Assembly (NCBI GenBank): GCA_963457665.1
Contig: OY735212.1
Location: 54,366,838-54,430,837, forward strand
Direction: 5' to 3'
DNA: 64,000 nt
From: Thysanoteuthis rhombus
Lineage: Eukaryota; Mollusca; Cephalopoda; Oegopsida; Thysanoteuthidae
Below are positions 55,710-64,000 of this stretch, piece after piece. Position 1 is the stretch's first letter; each line of letters begins with the position of its first letter. The notes under the pieces were generated by a model. It was not told where the DNA came from and did not search any database. It saw nothing but the letters and a program-made list of their open reading frames with translations. A program made the position numbers and the translations under genes.

Positions 55710-55868
55710 CACACGCACACACATATATATATATATATATATACATATATGTGTGTGCGTGAGTGTGTGTGTGTGTATATGAGTGTGTGTTTATGGATTT
55801 GTCTGTCTTTGAGTGCATGTTTAGATTTATGTTTATATAGGTACATATATATATATATATATATATAT
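55710..55868. repeat. CA/TA/TG compound microsatellites
   Basis: A CA-TA-TG array to about 55790 and a second TA run at 55848-55868. Confidence 0.93.
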
Positions 55869-55894
55869 GCATGTAATTCAGCAATTTTTTTCTC

Positions 55895-56135
55895 TATATA
55901 CCAACATGTATGAAACATTGGGTGTCCATATATTCTTGTATGCAACACTTTTGAATGAGTTCATAGACAATACAAACTGACCCTAAGCAAAAGTGACAGT
56001 GTAACCCCACCTTAAGCAGGGGGCCGGGAACGACACTTTCATTCTACCCAAAGCGCACAAATACCCTGACCCTAGGCTGAGTTACAGATCCATATGTAAA
56101 TAATCCTGGCATTTTTATGGGTACCACGCAAGTAT
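55895..56135 (+). repeat. Dispersed repeat E, copy 1
   Basis: Aligns with 59190-59285: AACACTTTTGAATGAGTTCA, a TAGACAATA block, CCTAA.CA.AAGTG and GATCCATATGTAAAT. An extra block of about 85 bases (56000-56085) is present only here. Confidence 0.5.
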
Positions 56136-56156
56136 ATTTCATAAATGCATGAATTG

Positions 56157-56158
<2 letters not shown>

Positions 56159-56192
<34 letters not shown>
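56159..56192. repeat. (TA)n microsatellite
   Basis: About 34 bp TA. Confidence 0.97.
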
Positions 56193-56194
<2 letters not shown>

Positions 56195-56920
56195 TACTAT
56201 TCTGTCTCTAACGTTTGCAGAAACTCCTGACCATTGAAAATTTCTTTTTCACTTCATTTTCAATATAATTTTAGAGTAAAATTATTTATGATGAATTCCT
56301 GTAAAGTGTTGCGATGTCATAAATTTAATTAGTCCACAATAACAGGGGCATTCAGTGAAGATCGAATTCACTACACAGGCAATCATCTTTACAAGTGTAT
56401 ACCTGTTTGTCTTGTGAGACATTCAGTGACGACATTTACTTATTGATTCTAGTTTTAACTGACACAATGGTAGAATATTGGGTGACAAATGAGGATCGAA
56501 ATCATTATATCAGTGACCTTGCACCGAAAATGTGTTAGCACCATTGTTGCCAATTTAGATGGGTTTTGAAAAAAATGCAATATTTTGAATTTGCGAGTCC
56601 AATGTTGCCAATTTAGGTATTTTTCTATCTTTTGAATGTGGGAGTGACTCCCTAGTTTAAATCCTACCCCGAAAAAACAACAAATATCCAGATAGGCGAC
56701 ACCCTTCCCTCTACATCATGCTTTCTCTCTATATCGGGTAATTTAGTATGCTTATCTCAATAGTAAGTCACTCGATAAGGATCGTTGTCGTAGAGACTAG
56801 CAATGACTAGAGCTTAATAACCACCACACAATAGCTGGTACTTCATGTGGTATACATAAGATATACATATGTAAATGGGGTGAAAAAGAGATATATGAAG
56901 ATTTGTCTCTCCCTGCTGGG
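56195..56920. other. No gene seen
   Basis: AT-rich. TGTTGCCAATTTAG occurs twice (56546 and 56603), 57 bases apart, a small local duplication. Confidence 0.5.
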
Positions 56921-56927
56921 CTATGTG

Positions 56928-56999
56928 TACACACACACACACACACTATTTCTCTCTCCCTTTCTCACACACGCACACACTTATATATGCACACACACA

Positions 57000-57050
<51 letters not shown>
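56928..57050. repeat. CA-rich and (TA)n microsatellite
   Basis: Interrupted CA runs then about 45 bp TA. Confidence 0.95.
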
Positions 57051-57051
<1 letters not shown>

Positions 57052-57309
57052 TACGCGGGCACACGCATACATCTACCCATAAGCGTGTACGTACATTCAT
57101 ATCGGTATTGGTTGTAAATGAGATAGAGGATTAAACGATTTTATGACTTAATATAGCGAAATTATTGAATTCTATGGACGAAGATTCCGACTTGAAAGGA
57201 AGAAAAAGCAATTTGAGATTTAGAATTACGAAAATAATCGAATAGTAAATTGAATTATAAATGATTTCACTTATTTGTAAATAGCTTTAAAGCTCACGAT
57301 CCGATGTAT

Positions 57310-57342
57310 GATGATAATAATAATAATAATAATAATAATAAT
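57310..57342. repeat. (AAT)n at LINE truncation point
   Basis: AAT triplets directly precede the LINE coding sequence; the frame continues through them as Asn repeats. Confidence 0.97.
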
Positions 57343-58070
57343 GGGGAAAAGTGGTATCAGCACAAGCCAGAGGCAGTTTTGGAGAATGACAACCACAAAC
57401 TACTGTGGGATTTTGACATCCAAACTGACCACCTCATCCAGGCAAGAAGGCCGGACTTAGTAATAGTAGACAAAAAAAAGAAGGCCTGCCAAATAGTAGA
57501 CGTGGCTGTGCCAGCAGACCATAGAGTAAAAAAGAAGGAGGGTGAAAAAAGGGAAAAATACCAGGACCTAGCAAGGGAGTTAAAGAAAATGTGGAACATG
57601 AAAACTAGGGTAGTACCAGTCATAGTGGGAGCACTAGGAACTGTCCCCAGAACGCTGAGGGAGAGACTGGAGGAGATCGGGATTAGGGGGAGGATAGAGA
57701 CCGTACAGACCACAGCACTACTGGGAACTGCACGGGTACTGAGGAAGGTGCTAGAGATATAAGTACTGCAACGAATTGTAACTCTGTCATGATATGCGAA
57801 AGAGGGAGGAGACGGTAGCTGAAGACCTGAGGAGACTTATTGTCACTCAGCCCTCAGCGATAACCACTGGGCAACCGGTGTGAAACTGTAAATCGCAGAA
57901 TTACTGCGACCTGCTAGTACTAGGAGAGGAGGGCTGGAGACTTGAGGAGACTTGCTGTCACTCAAACTCCAGCGGTTACCACCAGGCAACTGGTGTGAGA
58001 TTCCTAATAATAATAATAATAATAATGATAATAATAATAACAACAGCAGCAACAACAACAACAACAACAA

Positions 58071-58101
<31 letters not shown>

Positions 58102-58160
58102 AATAATGACAATAATAATAATAATGATATTATTGAAAATAATAATGACAATAATGATAA
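57343..58160 (+). pseudogene. REL-endonuclease LINE (R2/R4-like), 3' end
   Basis: From 57343 a continuous 139-codon frame reads KWYQHKPEAVLENDNHKLLW, DFDIQTDHLIQARRPDLVIV with the nuclease RPD motif, CQIVDVAVPADHRV with the second acidic residue, KYQDLARELKKMWNMKTRVV and IETVQTTALLGTARVLRKVL before the stop at 57762. This piece is intact, unlike the 12.5 kb copy, though everything upstream (RT, CCHC) is missing. The 3' UTR has two modules of about 120 bp (from 57804 and 57923), as in the other copy, and the element ends in (AAT)n from 57999. A mariner element is inserted in that tail. Confidence 0.88.
57999..58160. repeat. (AAT)n/(AAC)n tail
   Basis: AAT triplets with an AACAGC/AAC block near 58040-58070. 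It forms the LINE 3' tail. Confidence 0.97.
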
Positions 58161-58162
58161 TA

Positions 58163-59066
58163 ATCACGGAGTACTATCAAAAAGTTCTGATACAGTCCCT
58201 GTTGCGAACAATTTGAGTGCTGGACAGCCATTCAAGCTGGTAGAAAGTTAGCAGTAATTGTTTTGAGTCAGCATGCCAGGTGGTGTCATACTGTGAACAT
58301 TCGGGTCTGTGTTACACACGTTTTTTATGACCACTTTCACGTGTTCATTTGAGGTTTTAGGGATGGACATCAAACTTGAGCAAGGAGCAAACATCGAATT
58401 CTGAGTCTAACTCTGGAAATCGACAATGGAGACCCTTAAAATGTTGGAGCAGGCTTACGACGATGGGCCGAGCGAGCTATTTTGTGTGGCACTCGCGCAT
58501 CAAGAATGAAGAATTACAGGAGGATGATGAGAGTTCAGGTCAGCCCTCAACCAGCACTACCCAGAGGTGAGTACCGTGAATTCGTCCTACAGGATCAGAC
58601 TGTCAATGCTAAGTTCTACAATACCGCCCCGAGGCGTAAAAAAAGGAACAATCTGAAAAGATTGACACGAGCGGAGGAGTGGAAGTGAGCGATCGAACAT
58701 GGTATTGCGCATGCTCACAGTGGATTGAAAAGGCGTGAGATTTTGTGCCACATCAGCACGATCTTCATTCTTCGCAGTCAAGAGATTTGGCTCCCTGTGT
58801 CTCCACCCTTTTCTCCAAAATAAAATTCAAGCTGAACGGCAACCATTTTGTCACTGTTAAGGAGATCCAGCACGAATCGCAGATGGTACGTGACACTCAC
58901 GAAGAGCAGGACTTCCAGGGGATGTTCCAATCATGACAAAAGTGCTGGGAGCGGTGTATCGGTACACACCTTGACTATTCTGAAGCGGGTGACGGCCAAA
59001 TTTTAATACAATTCGAATAAAACTCTTCATAGAAGAAATCTCGGAACTTTTTGATCTCGCCTTGTA
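58163..59066 (+). mobile_element. Mariner-like element, internally deleted
   Basis: Terminal inverted repeats: TATCAAAAAGTTCTGATAC at 58174-58192 against ATCTCGGAACTTTTTGATCT at 59038-59057; the match can be extended outward to about 30 bp. TA lies at both outer edges. The element is about 0.9 kb; full-length mariners are near 1.3 kb, so roughly 0.4 kb has been lost. Confidence 0.85.
58368..58990 (+). pseudogene. Mariner transposase, degenerate
   Basis: Across frames: EQ.ANIEF, ETLKMLEQAYDD, the EDDESSGQPSTSTT block (family EDDERSGRPSTS), then EFVLQDQTVNAKFYN (family EFVPPGQTVN..FY), SQSRDLAPC (family YSPDLAPCDFF) and FSKIKFKLNGNHFVTVKEIQ with QDFQGMFQS near the C-terminus. The segment with the first catalytic Asp (GDESW) and the HHDNAPAH block with the second are missing, and the third is changed (PCD to PCV). 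It cannot encode a working transposase. Confidence 0.85.
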
Positions 59067-59119
59067 GTTATAAAACGCAATTTGTATTCATCTAACTATC
59101 GATCTATCCATCTACCGCT

Positions 59120-59129
59120 CTGTCTCCCA

Positions 59130-59187
<58 letters not shown>
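59120..59187. repeat. (TC)n(TA)n microsatellite
   Basis: CT run then TA run just right of the mariner element. Confidence 0.97.
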
Positions 59188-59188
<1 letters not shown>

Positions 59189-59189
59189 T

Positions 59190-59285
59190 GTGAGTGTAAC
59201 ACTTTTGAGTGAGTGCAAAGATATTGTATGATCCTAACAGAAGTGCTGATCCATATGTAAATTACCCCTACACTTTTGATATAAA
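59190..59285 (+). repeat. Dispersed repeat E, copy 2
   Basis: Short copy of the repeat at 55895-56135, sharing ACACTTTTGAGTGAGTGCAA and GATCCATATGTAAAT. Confidence 0.5.
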
Positions 59286-59335
59286 CAAGTGTGTGTCCGT
59301 GCACATACAGACATACTCACATGAACATACATATA

Positions 59336-59344
59336 CACACACGC

Positions 59345-59415
<71 letters not shown>

Positions 59416-59416
59416 A
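59336..59416. repeat. (CA)n(TA)n microsatellite
   Basis: About 67 bp TA with short CA lead. Confidence 0.97.
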
Positions 59417-59427
59417 TATTCTCATAG

Positions 59428-59755
59428 GTCAAAACTCGATGGATGTGACATGCCTGTTGTCATATTGGGCCATCATCGTTCAATATGATTTTTGTGTATA
59501 TTTTATGTAAGTAAGCCCTGTGTTTCAAAGATTAAATGATATGTAGTATAAAATAACATCCACATACTGTACATGGATATTATACCTAGTATAAAATAAC
59601 AAATGTGTATGACGTAAGCTATATATTGAATTCATTGCTGAAAAGGAGGTGGTGTTTGATTAACACTGCTGGGGTGCCATGTTAATGTTATTGTTCTGTT
59701 TTTAAAATCTCCGAATCATTTCCATGGTAAACAACTGATGATCTCAACACGAGGA
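59428..59755 (+). repeat. Dispersed repeat B, copy 2
   Basis: Second copy of 540-850, with the same order of blocks: GATGTGACATGCCTGTTGTC, CATCATCGTTCAATATG, TAAGTAAGCC, TATAAAATAACA, GACGTAAGCTATATATTGAA, GGTGTTTGATTAACA and TTTTAAAATC. Confidence 0.6.
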
Positions 59756-59757
59756 TA

Positions 59758-59759
59758 TT

Positions 59760-59836
<77 letters not shown>
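59758..59836. repeat. (CA)n(TA)n microsatellite
   Basis: CA run then about 50 bp TA, directly after repeat B. Confidence 0.98.
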
Positions 59837-59838
<2 letters not shown>

Positions 59839-59960
59839 CCTGCATTTCGTTCATTCATAAAATGTGTACGTTGATACATACGGTTCGTAGATTAATGGAA
59901 TATACATTATCAACTCAAAAGCATATGCATATGCGAAAGTCACTCGCTATGTTTATGAAT

Positions 59961-59969
<9 letters not shown>

Positions 59970-60016
<47 letters not shown>
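59970..60016. repeat. (TA)n microsatellite
   Basis: About 46 bp TA with one CA step, at the left edge of the long inverted repeat. Confidence 0.97.
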
Positions 60017-60049
60017 GTTTGCATTGTGGATGAGAAGTGAACTGATAGA

Positions 60050-61186
60050 ATGGAGATAAAAATGGCAATAGGAAGGCAGAGAGAAAAACTCAATAGAGGT
60101 GTTACATCTCATTTTTATCTTTGTGTTGGCGTATTTCGATGCATTTTGACGGGGCAGCCATCATTTCCGAGAAAGATATTATTAGTGGTTCACGGAAAAA
60201 AAATTTGCTGTCTACATGTTTGATGCTGTAAAAGAGAATGTGAATATTTTTATGTTGTTTTATTGATTGGTGGAAGCAGGGAGGTATTCGTATTATTGTG
60301 CATGAGACGTGTTTGTATCTGTGTAGATGAGAGTAACATTTGGTTAGAAATTAGAGGCGGAGTCAGGGATGTATGTTTCCTGTCTCTCTGGGTGTTTGGC
60401 TTGTCTTAGATAAGAAAGACAGTGAGATGCTAAAATGGTCATTTCCCGGAGAAAGTAGGTTTTGTTATTTTTATTATAGGATAGAGAGTTGTTGTCAGGT
60501 ATTTAATAGATTGGTGTTGGTAGATGTGGGGCTACATGGAAGTATGAGTGTTGTCTTTATTTGATCTTTTGGTTAATGGTGGATGAGACTTCTTTTACTT
60601 TCCTTGAAGGGGTGGTATATGTGTGCCTGTACCGTTTTTCGAATTGACTGTAGGTTGTTAGTTGCCAATACTCAGTATGTTGGTGTTGTAATGCATCGTA
60701 TCTAAGTGATTCTGCGTGGTGAGGAGATGAAAAAAACAAAAACCAAACAGATGTATCTAAGCTACCCTTTTATCCCAATGCAATACAATAACGCAAAGGT
60801 ATGGTCACTTCCAAATTTCAACCCTCCTGAATATTTTGATTTTGAAACAGAATCACATAGAGGAATGAACATCTCCTGGTCCCGCTTCTTACAGACCCAC
60901 TTCATTTTAAACCAAATGTTACTCTAAACTACACAGATACTAACACCTTCCCTCCTGTTCATATTGAACAACTAAACAGCACAGAAATATTTCCACTCTC
61001 ATTTTAAGCATCAAACATGTAAACAACATTTTTTTTTCTGTGAACTGCTGTAATATTGTTTTTGGGAAAGATGGCTGACCGCCGTCAAAATGCATCGAAA
61101 AACGCCGATAGAATAATAAAAAAATTGGCATGTAGTTCTTATCTTTTCAGTTTTTCTTCTCAACTTCCCACTATCGTTTTCATCTA
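60050..61186. repeat. 1.1-kb imperfect palindrome
   Basis: The left arm (about 60050-60520) is found inverted at about 60745-61186. Matching pairs include TTTCGATGCATTTTGACGG (60136-60154) with CCGTCAAAATGCATCGAAAA (61081-61100), TACATGTTTGATGCT with AGCATCAAACATGTA, and GTATCTGTGTAG..AGAGTAACATTTGGTT with its complement near 60912-60950. Identity is highest at 60120-60360 and falls toward the centre. The central 220 bp is unpaired. The 73-codon plus frame in the right arm has no known domain. Confidence 0.8.
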
Positions 61187-61340
61187 CACACACACACACA
61201 CACACACATATATGTGTGTGTGTGGTTGTGTGTTTGCATGCACGTGTGTATCTAAATATGACGATTTAGTATTAGAAATATATATTTTCAAATACACCCA
61301 TATATACATGTGTGTGTTTTTCTCTCTCTCTCTGTATCTC
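61187..61340. repeat. (CA)n(TG)n and CT microsatellites
   Basis: CA then TG with a TATATG centre, and a short CT run at 61321. Confidence 0.92.
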
Positions 61341-61344
61341 TAAA

Positions 61345-61710
61345 TGTTCCAGTCTGTTCTATTTGTTCATTTCACATAAAAACGGGACAAAACTGGTGAA
61401 TTACCAACGCGTTTCCTCTTGAGTCTTCGCCACCGAAAATCTCAATCTCCTTGACAAACATAACAATGTTTGTTTCTAACGCAAATCATTTGCTGTCAGC
61501 CAGGCGATGAAGAATTCATTCATGTTGAAAGAAAAATATTTGAGAACTCTTACTATACCCCTACTCCCGAATCATTATTTATAGAATAAAATTGTAACCA
61601 GAGGATTCGAGCATAAAACACAGTAGTCTCAATTCCTGTAAGCCTTTTTCTCTTACTCCGCTGAATATTTAGCTTAACAAACCAACGCCAAAATGAGACG
61701 AGTAATTGAT
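61345..61710. other. No gene seen
   Basis: Unique AT-rich sequence. Confidence 0.5.
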
Positions 61711-61714
61711 AAGA

Positions 61715-62000
61715 CTAAATGCTGCAGGGTCGAATTCCATTCCAACTTTTATTCCGACTGAAGATGTTTTTGTAATTCCTATATTGAATAAAAATATAAA
61801 AATACGTATTTTTTTGTATAGATGTACTTATTTATTACAATAAAATCGGCCCTTGTGCATCTGTAATAAAAATTCTCCGTAATATCTAAGACTTGTCAAT
61901 TTAGCTCAATAAGTGAAACAGCCTCGCAGGTATCAGTTGGTCCTGAGTTCAAATGACGGACGTTTACTTATTTGTTAACATCCCTAATTTTAATGGCGAT
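61715..62000 (+). repeat. Dispersed repeat D, copy 2
   Basis: Copy without internal microsatellite: TTCCGACTGAAGATG, ATACGTATTTTTTTGTATAG, TAAGACTTGTCAATTTAGCTC (box-A-like), and CTGAGTTCAAATGACGG (box-B-like) about 40 bases later. This supports a tRNA-like SINE module at the right end. Confidence 0.6.
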
Positions 62001-62004
62001 TTTT

Positions 62005-63460
62005 TCTCCTTACGACTGAGAAAAAATGTCATCTACAGACTTGCGCTGGTATTTGGCAATATCACATCAAATTTTGTTAAGTCCTATTAAAAGTAAGTCT
62101 CAAGTTGGTCTTCAAATTCTTCCGTAAGGGTCGTGCCATAATATGGCTGAAATATCTACGTATTTCCCACTAATGGTAGAGTATACTCTTCCAGCCCAAT
62201 GAAAAGCCTGGACTATGAATTCTAATTTCCTTGGTAGACAGATTGCCAGGCAGCCCCGTCTAGGAAAATTGGTGTAACACAATCTTCATTACCCCTATTC
62301 CGACTATCCAAACATTTACCATAAAACACTAACGTACCATTATCAATAATTTCGAGCCTAAGGATGCCCAACTAAAGAATCGACCGCCTTTCTAACAAAG
62401 TCTTCATAAATGAACTTGATGTCTATCTTTTCTGTTTACTTGCCTTTTGTATTGTTTCTAACTGATTTTTCATCTTTGAAAAATGCCTTCATTTTCCCTC
62501 TTGTATCATGAACTTTAACATAGTTACTGTCATCATTTTGTTTTGCTTCCTACGAGCGTGAAAGGCATAGAATAGTTGAGTAAATTATTTATATTTCCTT
62601 GACCCATTAACTGGAGGTAACTGACATTTCAGTCATATAATTTCAATGGTTAACCACCGAATGATAGAAATCTTCACGCCACTCAGAGAACTCATCCATT
62701 AAAAGTTACAGACAACCTTTTTCTGTTCTTTTCTATGTTTCTCTATTTGTAACTTCAAGTGGAATTGTCTATTTACTGAAAAAATGGTACTTAGACCTTC
62801 TTGAATAAAAGTAAATATACTTCGAGAATCATCATCTTCTGGTCGAGCTTGCTCGGATCCTATTGACTCTTAACACACCACCAGTTTCGGGTCTACATTG
62901 CATTTGATTGGTCGGAATGGTCACATCTTGTGTTTGCATATAGTTGGCCGATGTATGTTCAAGTTGGGCAACCAACATTCCTGTAAGAATGGCGTGGTAA
63001 CCAAAGAAGCATTGTACTGATAAGCTCTTGTTTTGCCCTCCAGCAATGTGCAGCAAAACGTGATTGTCTCTTGCAGATGACTTCTGATATTCTTGGGATG
63101 TTAGTCATTAAGATCTTCGATAGTTAATGACGTTTACGATTGCCACTTCTATAGTAATTCACGGACGGAATAAATTAGTGTAATTTTGAGTATTTTTTTT
63201 TCAATGTTGTTCACCACGTAAACGATCTAGTCCAGCTTATTTTGGGCCTCTCTATATTATCAAAGTTATTGTTGCATTTAAAACACGACAACTGAGCTGC
63301 TCCTTGTCGCAGTTATTGGGTTAATTCTATCCAATTAAATATCAAACGTGACTCATCAGAGGAAACCATATTGAGATTCCAATTCAGAATGGCAGTTATC
63401 GAAAAGGAAGCAATTCATTTGATGTATTTACGTCAATCACCAGTCCACTTGACTCTATTT
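62005..63460. other. Mostly empty; a 74-codon minus frame
   Basis: The minus frame 63056-62832 is less AT-rich than its flanks and reads smoothly (starts MLHIAGGQNKS), but no family is recognised. A CATCATC run at 62829 beside it recalls the RTE 3' tails, so it might be the end of another LINE. Confidence 0.3.
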
Positions 63461-63467
63461 GTTTCTA

Positions 63468-63988
63468 TTAGAAACTGTCAATTCAAAGTGACACCTGAAT
63501 CGTCAACATAGGTTTCTTCAGTATCTATGCCCGTATGTCTGACTGGTTATCAATATATCAAGCGTACAGGCTGCATCAATTGAGCTCACCCAAATCTGAC
63601 ACCAACACTGTCAGCATAGTATTCTTCAGTTTTCATGTTCGTATGTCTAGTTGGCTATCTATATAGCACAAAGGCTACATCACTTGAGCTAAAGGGCTGA
63701 AAATTCAAACCTAAACTTCATTTCGTCCCGAAGAAACTTGTGTAAACCCTCAATCCCTAATAAACTTTTACTTGGGATTCAATATTTCAATGGCTTTATG
63801 CTGAATTGAATCCTCACGTTTGTTATTTGAAACTTCAGACTTTCTCATGGACCACTTAATTAATCTATCCATTGATCACTATCCCTTTTTCCAATTTTTT
63901 ATTTGATCACCCCGAGCAAAACATGGTGCAAAAAAATTTTGATCACGTGACGTTTCCTCTTGATTGACCAATCGGACCTGTCCCTTTA
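63468..63988 (+). repeat. Family A repeat with duplicated 5' end
   Basis: Forward copy whose first 115 bases occur twice: 63468-63590 (CTGAATCGTCAACATAGGTT, CAGGCTGCATCAATTGAGCT) and 63597-63692 (CCAACACTGTCAGCATAGTA, AAGGCTACATCACTTGAGCT). It ends TTTTGATCACGTGACGTTTC and GACCAATCGGACCTGTCCC. Confidence 0.82.
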
Positions 63989-64000
63989 GGAGTTTCGTGA

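Noticed and set aside
57952-58251. Asn-rich and Ile-rich proteins
   Set aside because: Translations of the (AAT)n LINE tail, not a polyasparagine gene.

Overview
The window looks like intergenic or intronic nuclear DNA from a metazoan. It is AT-rich and packed with very long (TA)n tracts, CA/TA compound microsatellites, (TTA)n and (TCTA)n arrays, and many decayed transposable elements. I find no intact host gene. No long open frame carries a recognisable non-transposon domain, and most long ORFs are translations of microsatellites or purine tracts. The microsatellite style and the mix of RTE, REL-endonuclease LINE, Penelope-like and Tc1/mariner relics suggest a mollusc, most likely a cephalopod. 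That assignment is inference, not proof.

Layout. 1-5.3 kb: a dispersed repeat shared with 59.4 kb, a (TA)n block, a short perfect hairpin, a tRNA-like SINE and the C-terminal part of a Tc1 transposase (minus). 5.3-12 kb: copies of a roughly 480-bp repeat ('family A'), an RTE-type LINE 3' end (minus) and a pyrimidine-rich tract. 12.1-13.4 kb: a 5'-truncated LINE with a CCHC knuckle and restriction-like endonuclease (minus). 14-28 kb: more family A copies, one split by an RTE insertion (16.4-18.1 kb), and a 0.9-kb purine tract. 30-31.6 kb: a Penelope-like GIY-YIG relic. 34-40 kb: family A copies including a fold-back copy, a 1.1-kb purine tract and a 4 x 63-bp in-frame tandem repeat. 42-52.6 kb: several RTE 3' ends, a CR1-like LINE fragment, a nearly full-length dead Tc1 element with long terminal inverted repeats, a twin 290-bp repeat and a 5S-rRNA-derived sequence. 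53-64 kb: a roughly 58-bp minisatellite, a MITE enclosing a tRNA-like promoter, a second REL-endonuclease LINE tail with a mariner relic inside its (AAT)n tail, and a 1.1-kb imperfect palindrome.

Family A is the dominant unexplained signal: about 17 copies in both orientations, covering roughly a tenth of the window, with no coding capacity I can see. Its ends are fairly consistent. Several copies are internally inverted and one was split by an RTE insertion. The LINE pieces are nearly all 3' ends, as expected of target-primed insertions truncated at the 5' end. Nested insertions give a local relative chronology: family A before RTE at 16.4 kb, RTE before the 290-bp repeat at 50.4 kb, and REL-endonuclease LINE before mariner at 58.2 kb.

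All homology statements come from reading translations and from visual alignment. No database was searched. Boundaries are usually good to about 10-30 bases.
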